Assembly (NCBI GenBank): GCA_903911925.1
Contig: CAIWFH010000055.1
Span: 1-40,424, forward strand
DNA: 40,424 bases
Direction of reading: 5' to 3'
Source of the DNA: an uncultured Acidobacteriaceae bacterium
Lineage (GTDB): Bacteria > Acidobacteriota > Terriglobia > Terriglobales > Acidobacteriaceae
Below, one piece after another: positions 25,002-35,100 of the stretch. Positions within the stretch are counted from its first letter, which is position 1, and each line of letters opens with the position of its first letter. Position numbers and translations under genes: made by a program. The notes under the pieces were generated by a model. The model worked only from the letters and a program-made list of their open reading frames with translations, was not told the DNA's origin and ran no database searches.

Positions 25002-26408
25002 TCAATGCATCAAGTTCATAATTCGAAGCACGACATACATCAGCAGCACCAGGGATACAGCCAGTCCCCCAGAATATGGGAGTACGCGCGCCAGCGGAAG
25101 TCGGGAGGCAATCATCCCTCGCCGCAGGGCCATCTCATACACCACCTCAACCATTCCGCCCAAGAGGAAGAACGTCATCACATAGGCCCGTGAGAGAAAC
25201 CACCCTGCAACTAGAAAGCCAGTGAGAGACAGAACCAGCAATCGACCCAGATCGTTGATTTCCGCCTTTCCGATTTCCTCGGCATTTTCTGCTCGCGGCG
25301 AAATGGCTCCTACTTCCGTCACCTTCGGCTCTTCATCGCCTACCTTCGCTGGCGACGCAATCGCCAATGCGTCGCGTATGGTTGGAAATAGAAACAGACT
25401 CCAACAACACAGCCCAAACATGCCGAGTTCTCCAGCGCAGACCATAACTGAGTTATGCGCGGTATGACCGCATCCATCGCAGTTGTCGGCAAAACTGCCT
25501 AGGCCAACCCCAAATATCGGATGAGACTTCATCATCTGCAGGCCGCTGCTCCAAAGCGCCGTCCTATCCGAGCCCGACTGGGCCGATATCTCGCGCCCAC
25601 CCGTAAACTGAAGAGCCATTGCCGCAGCAAATAAAAAACCGGCAAATAACAGCGCAGGCAGTATCCCGATGCGACGCTTCGCTGCGACGACGGCCACCGC
25701 CATCAAGGCCACCAGGGTGCCTCGTGAATGCGTCAAATACGCCCCAAATAACAACATGCAAATGGGCAATAACACAAATACGGAGTTCCATAACTTCTTA
25801 TCGGGCCGCCAGAAGATAAACGTCAGCGGAATTGTACAGGCGAGCAACTGGCCAAAGTCATTCGGATCGTTGATGAGTCCCAGCCCTCTCAGCCGGTAAA
25901 ACGAATCCCCCGCGTCGTTGTTCATCACAAGAACATACGGGTGATCGATGTTCCACTGATCCTCGCTTGCACTCTCCGTGGACCCTGGCTGAAGAGAGTT
26001 GCCGCCCGCAATCCCATATCGTAGATCGATGTATCCATGGGCAATCACAAACAGGCACACGAGCAACAGAACAAGCACAATGCCCTGAACCTTCTTCTTC
26101 GTTTTGCAGTGCAGGCACACTAAAAAGTATGCGATTGCGCAGGGTGCGATCGCCGCAAAGGCCCGTATGGCTCCCCCGCCCCAGTGCATCCCAATCAGCA
26201 CCGACAAGAATCCGGCAACAAACAACCCTATCGAGGCAAGAGACTGCGGCGTCTTCAAAATGAGTGATTTCTTTAGTGCGGGCAAAGAGACAAGACACAC
26301 CAAGGCCGCAAGAATCAACTCTATGCGCGCTTCAGCCAGCCGCCCGAATAACACGGGCGGCGTGAGATAGTACGTTACGAAATATAAACTGCTTAATACG
26401 AATCCCAT
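25002..26408 (-). CDS. Wzy/O-antigen ligase-type membrane protein
   Basis: About 468 residues with 10-12 TM helices. The large periplasmic loop and the LTHSRGTLVALM and GLGLINDPNDFGQLLAC blocks are typical of the O-antigen ligase/polymerase superfamily, followed by SHPIFGVGLGSFADN and HTAHNSVMVCAGELG. In this family an Arg (here in HSRG) and a His (here in HNS) of the outer loops are important. It is the best candidate for the EPS polymerase, joining repeat units on the periplasmic side. The start is uncertain: ATG 26408 (MGFVLSSLYF) gives a compact N-terminus, while TTG 26477 would add 23 residues; neither has a good ribosome binding site. Confidence 0.85.
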   Translation of the reverse strand: MGFVLSSLYFVTYYLTPPVLFGRLAEARIELILAALVCLVSLPALKKSLILKTPQSLASIGLFVAGFLSVLIGMHWGGGAIRAFAAIAPCAIAYFLVCLHCKTKKKVQGIVLVLLLVCLFVIAHGYIDLRYGIAGGNSLQPGSTESASEDQWNIDHPYVLVMNNDAGDSFYRLRGLGLINDPNDFGQLLACTIPLTFIFWRPDKKLWNSVFVLLPICMLLFGAYLTHSRGTLVALMAVAVVAAKRRIGILPALLFAGFLFAAAMALQFTGGREISAQSGSDRTALWSSGLQMMKSHPIFGVGLGSFADNCDGCGHTAHNSVMVCAGELGMFGLCCWSLFLFPTIRDALAIASPAKVGDEEPKVTEVGAISPRAENAEEIGKAEINDLGRLLVLSLTGFLVAGWFLSRAYVMTFFLLGGMVEVVYEMALRRGMIASRLPLARVLPYSGGLAVSLVLLMYVVLRIMNLMH

Positions 26409-26582
26409 TGCGCGGTCGGGCTGGGCAATAGTGCTTACTTGAGCAGAATACTCTCGGCAGCCAAGCTCGTCCAGCAAATTTAGTGGGCCGCATCGGGCGG
26501 CCTGTCATACCGCTTCTAACGGCAACTCAAACCCTTCGCCGCCGCTCATTGCAAAAATATTTCTGTTGCCGCAAAGTGCGAT

Positions 26583-28160
26583 ATGATTGATTACATCCGT
26601 AAAGTTACGTCGACAGGATGCTGCGAAGCGATGTCCTCCAATACTCATTTCGCGAAGCGTATTTACGCATTACTCGTCATCCTCATCGTTGTAAGTCTTC
26701 CTTACTCGCGAATGACTAATGCCTACTTTTTAGGGTACGACGATTTCAGAGAAGTCCACCGGGCAGCCTTCGAAGATACCCGGCAGCCGCAGAGAATATT
26801 CACGACCGCCCATTTCGGCCAGTCAAAATTTCGTCCATTGAACCGCGGTATCAACTTTGCCTCGTACCATATCGGCGGCGGGGATCCACTTGCGTTCCGG
26901 GCGAGAAACCTCTTCTTTCACCTGCTAAATTGCGTTGTCGTGTTCGGCATTGGCATGCTTCTCTTCGATTCGACCTTCATCAGTGCGCTCGGCGCTCTTC
27001 TATTTGGGTTGAATCCGTTAGTTCACCAGGCCGTAGCCGGCGCTGTTATGACAAACACGGCAGCGGCTTCTATGGCGTTAATCGCGGTCTTCTTAAGCAT
27101 TTTCTCTTTCCGGGCAACTAGGCATGAACTCCGATGGCTCGTGCTGGCGATAACAGCCGCATGGATCGGCGTTCTTATTTACGAAGCGGACGTAGCCGTC
27201 CTGGGCATCATTCTTCTGTACGCGGTGCTAGACTCCTTATTCTTGCGGCGCGAGCGGATACGGAAGTTGTGGATGTGGATGTTTATGCTGCTCTCCATGC
27301 TCGTGGTGGCCGCGATGAGTGCGATGCGTGCAATGGCAGTAACAGGAGCGCAACAAGCTGTCGCTTCGCCTGCCGCAATTGCGAAGAGTGCGGCTACATA
27401 TTGCATTGCCTTGCTGCTTCCTGTGGACCCGTTGCTTGCCAACCAATGGCTCGGCACTCCGCTCGTCTCTGAGGTTCATCCAAATCGCGCGCTTTATTTA
27501 ATTGCGGTTTGTTCTGTATGCGTCATTGCTGCCGTCTTCTTCGTCTATCGACGTTCGATCCGAAAAAATCTCTCGTCTTTGAGCGTGATGCCTTGCGCAT
27601 TTCTACTAGGCGCGGCCTGTTTTTCAATCCTTCCGCTGCTGGTGTTCAACGATCATCCTTCTGAAACTTATCTGTACTTGCCCGCGGCGTTTGGTATGTT
27701 GCTTCTGGCTTACCTCCTTTCGATTTTGCGGCGTTCCAATTCCACGGCCTCTTGCGTCGTGATTGTCTTTTTGCTTTCATCGTTTGGTTGCGCCACCTGG
27801 GGGCGCAGCCAGCGCGTGATCCGCTCTGCCGCCATCGCGCATTTCATTCTGTCTGAGTTGCCAACCGATGAGTGGAAGCAAGGGGAATGGCGTATTCGAC
27901 TGGCTAACGCTCCAGGGGAAGAGCGCCCGCATCGTTACGGGCTTTACACGTATCGAGGATTGGACACCATCGGCGTTGGAGATGGCATTGGGTCCATCCA
28001 GCTTGCACTGCAACTCCGAACCGGTAACGACCAGACTGTCGCTGTCGATGTGCTTTCTGCCGATCGAATGGCGCAGATGTGCAGCCGTGCCACATCGAAC
28101 AAGGAACCGTGCTTCCGCGTGTACCTCGACGGACGCGTGGAGCAGTACATGGGTGAGTGA
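26583..28160 (+). CDS. GT-C type membrane glycosyltransferase-like protein
   Basis: A 525-residue polytopic protein with about 10 TM helices and a soluble C-terminal tail (about 425-525). The first outer loop carries the acidic pair GYDDFREVHRAAF, positioned like the catalytic Asp pair of PMT/TMTC-like GT-C enzymes. It is followed by FRPLNRGINFASYHIGGGDPLAFRARNLFFHLLN, a layout common in this group (RPL and HLLN). It probably transfers a sugar from a polyprenyl donor outside the membrane. The start is uncertain between ATG 26583 and ATG 26631, both with weak ribosome binding sites. It is divergent from the polymerase-like gene and convergent with the next. Confidence 0.75.
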   Translation: MIDYIRKVTSTGCCEAMSSNTHFAKRIYALLVILIVVSLPYSRMTNAYFLGYDDFREVHRAAFEDTRQPQRIFTTAHFGQSKFRPLNRGINFASYHIGGGDPLAFRARNLFFHLLNCVVVFGIGMLLFDSTFISALGALLFGLNPLVHQAVAGAVMTNTAAASMALIAVFLSIFSFRATRHELRWLVLAITAAWIGVLIYEADVAVLGIILLYAVLDSLFLRRERIRKLWMWMFMLLSMLVVAAMSAMRAMAVTGAQQAVASPAAIAKSAATYCIALLLPVDPLLANQWLGTPLVSEVHPNRALYLIAVCSVCVIAAVFFVYRRSIRKNLSSLSVMPCAFLLGAACFSILPLLVFNDHPSETYLYLPAAFGMLLLAYLLSILRRSNSTASCVVIVFLLSSFGCATWGRSQRVIRSAAIAHFILSELPTDEWKQGEWRIRLANAPGEERPHRYGLYTYRGLDTIGVGDGIGSIQLALQLRTGNDQTVAVDVLSADRMAQMCSRATSNKEPCFRVYLDGRVEQYMGE

Positions 28161-28207
28161 GCGGGCTCATTCTGATCCGACCCTGCAACACTGGGCCATA
28201 TCAAATA

Positions 28208-28222
28208 GTGGTCTTCGACCAC
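28208..28222. terminator. Hairpin between convergent genes, possible weak terminator
   Basis: GTGGTC-TTC-GACCAC is a perfect 6-bp stem in the 66-base gap between two convergent stops. The minus-strand side is followed by an AT-rich stretch but no clear T-run, so termination is uncertain. Confidence 0.3.
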
Positions 28223-28226
28223 AGGA

Positions 28227-29402
28227 TCATGCATGGCTTTCAGCCTTGCGAGTCCATAAGACCGATTCGAATACTTCGAGCAATTCTGCAGCAACAGTGT
28301 TCCAGCTTCGGCTCCCAAGTGCGCAAATAATCGATGCATCCCATGAACGGCCCAGCACGCATGCGATGGCCTCAGCCAGCGCGGCCGGATCGCGTGGAGA
28401 AATAAGCATTCCGCAATCGTCGCTCAATATCTCGGGAATGCCGCCAACATTCGTGGCGACAACCGGACGCCCGCAGGCAAGCGCCTCCAGGACAACATTG
28501 GGGCAGCCTTCCATGTAGCTCGGCAGGACGACCAGATCGGCTGCCGCTATCCAAACGGCGACATCGTCAAATGCGCAACCGGGGATAACGTAAATCGTCT
28601 GGCCGGCGCTGTTGGCCTGAATGGCACTCTTAATGATTTGTTTGTCCGGCCCTTCTCCCACCAGATATACATGCAGATTGGTGCGCTCGGCACGCAGCGA
28701 CGCTGCCGCTTTGACAAGCTCTCGAAGCCCTTTCCTAACGTCCATCCGCCCAACGTATACCACGGCCTCCGCGGACTGGTCGATGCCCAACTTCTGCCTC
28801 GCCGCAAATTGATCGCTGACATGGAAAACCGAAAGATCGCAGCCGTTGATTACCGCGCGGGTCGTCTCCGGATGGGCGCCCATGGCCAAAGCCTTCGTTC
28901 GCAGGTCGGCGCTGACCGTAACCAGAAAATCTGTTTCACGTATTACTTTCCGCGTGTGCATTGCAGAGATTGGATCGCCGATTCTGTTGATGTCGGATCC
29001 AATGCTCATGCTCACAACCGGAAGACCGAGGGCTTTTCCAATCTTGAGAGCGGCATACCCATCGGGATAGAGGAAGCAACTGAATATGATATCCGGCTCA
29101 AAGCTGCGTACGGCCGGCACCAAGGCGCGCGCGGCCATCCAGCCATTTATCGGGCGAGAAACCAGCGGCAGGGCTGGATAGTCGTAGTAACTTGCCTTCA
29201 CCTCAGCCGGGCTGTACGAGGCATCGAGCTTGTCATAACTCCGGCTGCCTGGTTTAAACGCGGAAGGATAACTCGCGTTGGGATAGAAGACTCGCACATC
29301 GGCCGTGCGGGCAAGCACGCGCAGCGTCTGATACAGAGACCGCCCCTGCCATGGCTCCGCTGAACTGGGGAAGTACCGCGTGACAGCCGCAATTTTGAGC
29401 AA
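28227..29402 (-). CDS. Family 4 glycosyltransferase (probable TTG start)
   Basis: A GT-B enzyme of 391 residues from the proposed start. N-terminal LKIAAVTRYFPSSAEPWQGRSLYQ, PDIIFSCFLYPDGYAALKIG, AVVYVGRMDVRKGLREL, and the E-x7-E motif in YMEGCPNVVLEALACG followed by PVVATNVGGIPEIL. The TTG at 29402 is preferred because GGGGGAA lies 5 bases upstream and it falls just after the stop of the upstream gene (29417). The alternative ATG at 29459 would add 19 residues unlike a GT-B start and overlap that gene by 43 bases. Last cistron of a three-gene minus-strand operon. Confidence 0.88.
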   Translation of the reverse strand: MLKIAAVTRYFPSSAEPWQGRSLYQTLRVLARTADVRVFYPNASYPSAFKPGSRSYDKLDASYSPAEVKASYYDYPALPLVSRPINGWMAARALVPAVRSFEPDIIFSCFLYPDGYAALKIGKALGLPVVSMSIGSDINRIGDPISAMHTRKVIRETDFLVTVSADLRTKALAMGAHPETTRAVINGCDLSVFHVSDQFAARQKLGIDQSAEAVVYVGRMDVRKGLRELVKAAASLRAERTNLHVYLVGEGPDKQIIKSAIQANSAGQTIYVIPGCAFDDVAVWIAAADLVVLPSYMEGCPNVVLEALACGRPVVATNVGGIPEILSDDCGMLISPRDPAALAEAIACVLGRSWDASIICALGSRSWNTVAAELLEVFESVLWTRKAESHA

Positions 29403-29416
29403 GGCGATTCCCCCGT

Positions 29417-30775
29417 TCACACAGGTTGAGCAAGCGACGCTGGTGAGGAGCGCACGCATTGTTTTCCAGCTATTGAATGCAACAACCTGGCATAATGCTG
29501 CGCGAGAATCTCGCGTTCGTACAGCGCCATCTTCCCAAGATCTGGCCGGTAAGAGGCGAGTAGCGCATCGCTTCGGCTGGCAACCTCAATGAACAACTGG
29601 CGGATGCCTGCAACATCGCCGCTGCCCACCCACCATCCTGCCCGCAGCTCTTCCAGCATGCGCCGAACTTCACCGTTGGGATTGACAGTGGCCAGGATGG
29701 GTTTTCCTGATCCAATGTAGTCGTAAAACTTGGCAGCCACATTCAGCGGGTCGTGCGAGATAAGCAGCGCATAGTCGCTCTCGTTCATCGCGGCCAGAGC
29801 CTCGTGCTGCGGCAGGAATCCCTTCAGCTCGACCATCTTGCCCAACTGCAGAAGGGCGTCGCGAAAGCGTGGCTCCTCGATATGGCCGATAAATCGAAGC
29901 TGGAATCGGGACTTCGCCTCTGAGGGCAGTGTTTGCAGGGCCTCGATCAGTTCTGTGGGATCGGTAGTTGCATAGACTGTGCCGACGTGTGTGACGACGA
30001 TTTTGCCGCTGGGCCGGGGTTTCTGCGAGAGCGCAGAGCGGTGCAGCCTTGTGGAGTCGAATCCGTTCGGGAGCAGTTGGAATTTATCATCCGGCTCCAG
30101 CGGATATCGGTTGCGAATCTCTCGCCGTGCTGCTTCGGTAACTGCAACAACGGCAGTTGCATTGATGACGGCGCTTGCTTCCACATTCCGGGCGACTCGG
30201 CGGGCGCGCTCACTTCGACTGAATCCGAAAAGGCCAATCGAAGTCGAAAGCCATTCATCGCGGAAATCAACAACGACCGTCAGCCGGGGAAACTCCTTTC
30301 GAAGCTTTTTCACTAGAAGAAGATTTGAGAATGGTGGCGCAGTTATGAGGACAAGATCAATGCTGCGTTCTCTTACTATGCGGCAGGCGGCGCGAGTAAG
30401 CAGCGGAAACCATGTCACCTGTGGATCTGGAAGCAAAATATCCTGCAGCACTCTCTTAAGAAATCCAGGCTTCCCGGATACCCCGGGACTATCGGCCTTG
30501 CCGGCGGGGCGATTTCCCGTAATCAATCTCTTGATTCCCTTCTTGATGCCGAATGGAAGGTCTAGCGTGAGACTCCGATGAATATTGACTTCGGGCGGTA
30601 TCTCCTTGAGCAGCGATGGATCGGAGCCCACAGCAGATGCATTGCGCGCGGTGAGCACGTCAAGCCGGATCCGTTCGGCTGGCAAGTAGCGTGCTAGGCT
30701 GGCAACTCGCAGCACTCCCACGCCTCCGGATGGCGGAAATGAATAGGTCACCAGCAACACATTCAACTGTTTCAT
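29417..30775 (-). CDS. Family 4-like glycosyltransferase (WbuB-like layout)
   Basis: A 452-residue GT-B protein. N-terminal VLLVTYSFPPSGGVGVLRVASLARYL and DVLTARN resemble the WbuB/WcaI-like group. The C-terminal half has KIVVTHVGTVYATTDPTELIEAL and AAKFYDYIGSGKPILATV, the variant motif of this group instead of a classical E-x7-E. A variable insertion lies at about 85-115. The ATG at 30775 overlaps the stop of the upstream deacetylase-like gene (ATGA), so the two are translationally coupled. Sugar and acceptor unknown; the context points to the same polysaccharide. Confidence 0.88.
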   Translation of the reverse strand: MKQLNVLLVTYSFPPSGGVGVLRVASLARYLPAERIRLDVLTARNASAVGSDPSLLKEIPPEVNIHRSLTLDLPFGIKKGIKRLITGNRPAGKADSPGVSGKPGFLKRVLQDILLPDPQVTWFPLLTRAACRIVRERSIDLVLITAPPFSNLLLVKKLRKEFPRLTVVVDFRDEWLSTSIGLFGFSRSERARRVARNVEASAVINATAVVAVTEAARREIRNRYPLEPDDKFQLLPNGFDSTRLHRSALSQKPRPSGKIVVTHVGTVYATTDPTELIEALQTLPSEAKSRFQLRFIGHIEEPRFRDALLQLGKMVELKGFLPQHEALAAMNESDYALLISHDPLNVAAKFYDYIGSGKPILATVNPNGEVRRMLEELRAGWWVGSGDVAGIRQLFIEVASRSDALLASYRPDLGKMALYEREILAQHYARLLHSIAGKQCVRSSPASLAQPV

Positions 30776-31842
30776 CGCTTGACTTCTCCGAAACAGGCCG
30801 CTGAGCCGGCAAAGGACTCGCGGCCGTGAAGCAGCGAATCGATTGCCGTGTACATCTGCCAGGCCGTTGCCCAATGAATCTCGATTCCTCTTCTGTCGGC
30901 CTCTTCTTCAAGCCAGCGGTACAGGCTGCCAAGCCCCTCTCCGAGGAGCGGCTCAAGGTTTCGCTCCTGCGCGCCGTGGGTGTATAGCTTCAAAAATAAG
31001 TCGCCGCCCACTGTGGGCGCCACATCGAACCATTTGCTTACCCGCGCCGGTGTCGGCAGGTTGTATCCGGCGATCTCTCCGGTTTCAATGCGCGGCAACA
31101 ACCGTCCGCCGGTGCTTAGGCCGACAGGTCCTGTGATCATCAGCAGGTCGCCCTGTCTTCCGCCGCCGACAGTGGCTTCGATCCCGCGATCATAGGATTT
31201 CGGATGACACTCGGGATGATTCGTGCACCAGTAGATTTGGTTCACAACTCGCCCCTGGGTGACTGAGGGAATTGACGGCATAGTGAAGTCGGCGTAGCAG
31301 CCAAGATCGCGCAACAAGGCAATCTCGCCGTTGAGCCCGCACCATCTGCCGTCCGGGCGCGAGTTATCAAGCGCCCAGTTGCCATGAATGAAGCCAAAGA
31401 CAGTCTTGCCGTCCACCTGGCGAAGAAGACCGTGGTCATTGGTCAAACGGCTGCAATAATCGGTAATTTTTTGTATGAATGAATTGCGCTGCTCGTGTTC
31501 GTGATGAAGATGCACTTCTACGTCTGCGATGCCCATCCGCACCATCTCTGCAATGCCATCCAGCAATGCCCGCTCGTACTCTTCCTGCGGGTAGAAGAAG
31601 GTGTACTGTGGGCGCTGCCCAGCGGTGTCCCGTGGAGCGTCGTCGGCAATGCGTGGCCATCGATCGCGCCACCGCGCCACGCGGCCCTGCGCCGTTTCAA
31701 CCGAGTTCCCTACCCCCAGCGGCTCGTAATGGTCGGTGATCGCAACCCAGGCGCGCACCGGCCTGGTCCGGGTCCTGCTCTTGCGGAGGCGGTCCTTCAA
31801 TAGCGGAAACAGCCAGACTTCTGCGTGTCGAGGGAGCTTCAT
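30772..31842 (-). CDS. Polysaccharide deacetylase-like protein of the EPS locus
   Basis: A 356-residue protein without a signal peptide. It has features that recall the NodB/CE4 barrel: an early Asp block (AWVAITDHYEPLG, about 33-45), a His-rich block VEVHLHHEHE, GFIHGNWALDNSRPDGRWCG, and a late His in LKLYTHGAQE. These are plausible metal ligands, but spacing and wording differ from classical CE4 motifs, so the family is a guess. It may instead be an uncharacterised alpha/beta-barrel hydrolase. The ATG at 31842 (MKLPRHAEVWLF) is preferred to a longer start at 31887. First gene of the minus-strand trio with two GT4 genes; divergent from the GH38-like gene. Confidence 0.65.
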   Translation of the reverse strand: MKLPRHAEVWLFPLLKDRLRKSRTRTRPVRAWVAITDHYEPLGVGNSVETAQGRVARWRDRWPRIADDAPRDTAGQRPQYTFFYPQEEYERALLDGIAEMVRMGIADVEVHLHHEHEQRNSFIQKITDYCSRLTNDHGLLRQVDGKTVFGFIHGNWALDNSRPDGRWCGLNGEIALLRDLGCYADFTMPSIPSVTQGRVVNQIYWCTNHPECHPKSYDRGIEATVGGGRQGDLLMITGPVGLSTGGRLLPRIETGEIAGYNLPTPARVSKWFDVAPTVGGDLFLKLYTHGAQERNLEPLLGEGLGSLYRWLEEEADRRGIEIHWATAWQMYTAIDSLLHGRESFAGSAACFGEVKR

Positions 31843-32101
31843 TGAACTTGATTTCTCCCAATGATTATTGCAGCCGCGCCCGGTCAATGGGCGATAACAT
31901 GAGCCATTACATTAAAGTTCGAAATTGGTAACGTGATAGCCGAGTCGGTCCTGCCTTTACCTGCAGTGCACGAACTTGTGCCCCGGTACATTACAATTCG
32001 CACGAATCCATTTCCGGATGAGGAGCTTGCACGTACGGGCCTGCCTGGCAGCGGCCTTGCCTTGCCGCCCGGAAATGCACGAAAGAAAAAGGAGTTCTTC
32101 A
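31843..32101. other. Divergent promoter region, deacetylase-like / GH38-like
   Basis: A 259-base gap that must carry promoters for both genes. I see the two ribosome binding sites, but no convincing -35/-10 pair or hairpin. Confidence 0.4.
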
Positions 32102-35100
32102 ATGAAGCTGAATCATGGCGGAATCTTCAAGTTGGTCCTCTTCGCGGCTGCCCTCGCGGCCTCCCTCTCAGCCGCTGCTCAAGACGGCGCAACCGTCTTC
32201 AAGATCGGAGCCTTTAACCGCTCCTCGGCCGAGTTCTCGCAAGACAGCCCAGCGGCCAATGTCAACTTCGTTGTTTCGCAAGGTACGGCGGCCAAGGACT
32301 GGTTCGCCGCACAACCGGCCGTTTTGGCAGCAAAGCCGCCGCAGGCCGGCCCGGCCTCCGCGCCGCGCGTCATCAGCTTTGCCCTGCCTCATGCCCCCGC
32401 CGTGGCTTACCGGCTGCACATTGCCCTACTCATTGAAAGCTCAAACGTGCCCGCTTTGAAAGTGGAAATCAACGGCAAGAGCGGTTGGTTTTACCTTCAT
32501 CCCGAGCACAACTACGACAGCGGCGACCAGACTGACTCCTTTGACCCCGCCTATGCCGCCGCGGATGTTGATTTCACCTTCCCCGGCAACTACCTTCACG
32601 CCGGCGCCAACACCATTTCCCTGCAGCCGGTTGAAGACGCCGACGAAGCGGTTCCCGACGCGGCCATCAACTATGACGCCATCGAGTTGGCCACTGCCGC
32701 CGCTGCGCCCGCGGCCCGCCTGCAGCAGGCGCAGATTGTGCCCACGGTCTTCTACGTGCAGCATGGCGCTGAGATTGCCGAGTGCGTTGAGGCCTACATC
32801 CGCTACGGGCAGCGTACCCAGCCGGGCGGCAGCGCAGAACTTACCCTGGCCGCCAAGCACTATCGCCAGGCCCTGCGCGGCGGCCGCGACTTTGGCGAAG
32901 AAAAAATCGAGTTCCAGGTGCCGGAGTTTGCCCCGCACAGCGATGCCGCTCTCAGCCTGAAAATCAACGGCCGCACCGAGACCTACAAGCAGTCCATCGA
33001 CCCCGGCAAAAAGTGGACGCTCTTCCTGGTTCCGCACATTCACGTGGATGTGGGCTACTCCGATTACCAGGCCAAGGTGGCAGCCATTCAAAGCCGCACC
33101 GTGGACGAAGCGCTGAAAATGATGGAGGACCACCCCGAGTTCCGCTTCTCGCTTGACGGCGAGTGGGACCTGCAGCAGTATCTCGAATCCCGCACCCACG
33201 AGCGCCAGCAGAAGGCCATTGAAGCCCTCCAGCAGAAGCGCATGTTCCTGCCCGTCCAGTATGCCAACTTGCTCACCGGCATTCCCTCGACGGAAACCCT
33301 CATCCGGTCCCTGTACCCCAGCGCCGCTCTGAGCCGCAAATTCGGGCTTGCGCTGGACTATGCGAACATCACCGACGTTCCCACCTACTCCTGGTCCTAT
33401 GCTTCCATCCTCGCCTCGGCCGGAATCCACTACCTCGTGGCAGGCGGCAACAACTACCGCGCGCCCGTTCTGATGCAGGGCCGCCTCAACGAGACTTCGC
33501 CTACGTGGTGGGTGGGCCCCGACAATCAAAAAGTGCTGCTGTGGTACTCGCGCCACTATATGCAGATGCAGTTCCTCTTTGGCCTGCCGCCGCTGGTGCA
33601 GCCAGGGCGCGAGCTATTGCCCATCTTCCTGCAAATGTACGAGCGCCCCACATACCGCGCGAACGCTGCCATCATCTACGGCACCCAGGTGGAGAACACC
33701 GACCTGTTCCCGCAGCAGGCCGAACTCGTAAAGAACTGGAGCAGCACATACGCCTGGCCGCGCCTGCAGTACTCCGGCATCCACGAGGCCATGACCGCGA
33801 TCGAGCAGCAGTTTGGCGACACCATCCCCACGATTCACGGAGACGGCGGCCCTTACTGGGAGGACGGCGCGGGCGCCGACGCCCTTTACCTGGCCATGGA
33901 GCGCTGGAACGAGCCGCGCGCGCAGACAGCCGAAAAGCTCGCAACGCTGGCCCCCTTCCTGAACCCGATGCTGCACACCAACACCGCTGAGTTGGAAAAG
34001 CTGTGGACCTCGATGGTGCTGATGGATGAGCACACCTGGACCTCCTACAACGCACAGACCGACCCCGGCAGCCGCGAGGCCATTGACCAGTTGGCCGTCA
34101 AGGAGCAGTTGGCCGTAAACGCCCACGCGCAGGCCGACCTCATCACCCGCCGCGGCATGGCCAACCTGGCCGACGCTGTCCCGGCAGGCACGGGCAGCAT
34201 CATCGTCTTCAACAGCCTTAACTGGAAGCGCAGCGGCACCGTCGCCCTGGATGTAGACAAAGGCCAGGAACTGGTGGATGCAGCCACCGGAAAGCCGGTT
34301 CCCGTTGAAACTCTCAGCACCGGCGCGAACTACCAGCATCTCCGCTTCCCGGCCATCGACATTCCGGCACTCGGCTACAAGGTGTATTCCACCCGCAAGG
34401 CGACAACTCCGGTTGAAGCGCACGCCGCCGCGCCAACCAAGGTGCTTGAGAGCACCTATTACAAAGTAGAGCTCGACGCCGAGACCGGCGCCATTCGCAG
34501 CATCTACGACAAGCAGTTGCAGCGCGAACTGGTCAACCAGCAAAGCCCTTACCGCTTCGGCCAATACCTCTACGTGACCGGCGGCGACAACTCGCCCAAC
34601 ACCATCCTGCGCTACGGACCCATGTATCCCAAACCCACGCTCGACGTCCATGCGGCCAGCGGCGGCAAGATCGTCTCGGTGACGCAGACTCCCTTCGGCC
34701 AGGTGGCGCATCTTGAGAGCCTGGCCCTCAATGCGCCCTCCATCAAGACCGAGATCCGCCTCTTCGACAGCGAAAAGAAAATCGAGATCATTCAAGACAT
34801 CGACAAGACCGAAGTTCTTACCAAGGAAGCCGCTTACTTCGCCTTCCCCTTCGACATGAACCAGCCGAAATTCCAATTCGAGGTCCAGAACGGCGTGGTC
34901 GATCCGGCCAGCGACATGTATCCCGGCGCGGGCCACGAGTGGTTCACCATGCAGCACTGGATCTCCGTGCAACAGGATGGCGTTGCAGCGACTGTGATGC
35001 CCATCGATGCGCCCCTCGTCACCCTGGGGGACATCAATCGCGGCAACTGGCCATCGGAGTTCGGCAAACGGGCCGGCACGGTGTTTTCATACGTGATGAA

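Noticed and set aside
32441..34972. Two long minus-strand open frames (371 and 452 codons)
   Set aside because: Both are shadows of the GH38-like gene in GC-rich sequence; products are Val/Gly/His-rich without motifs.
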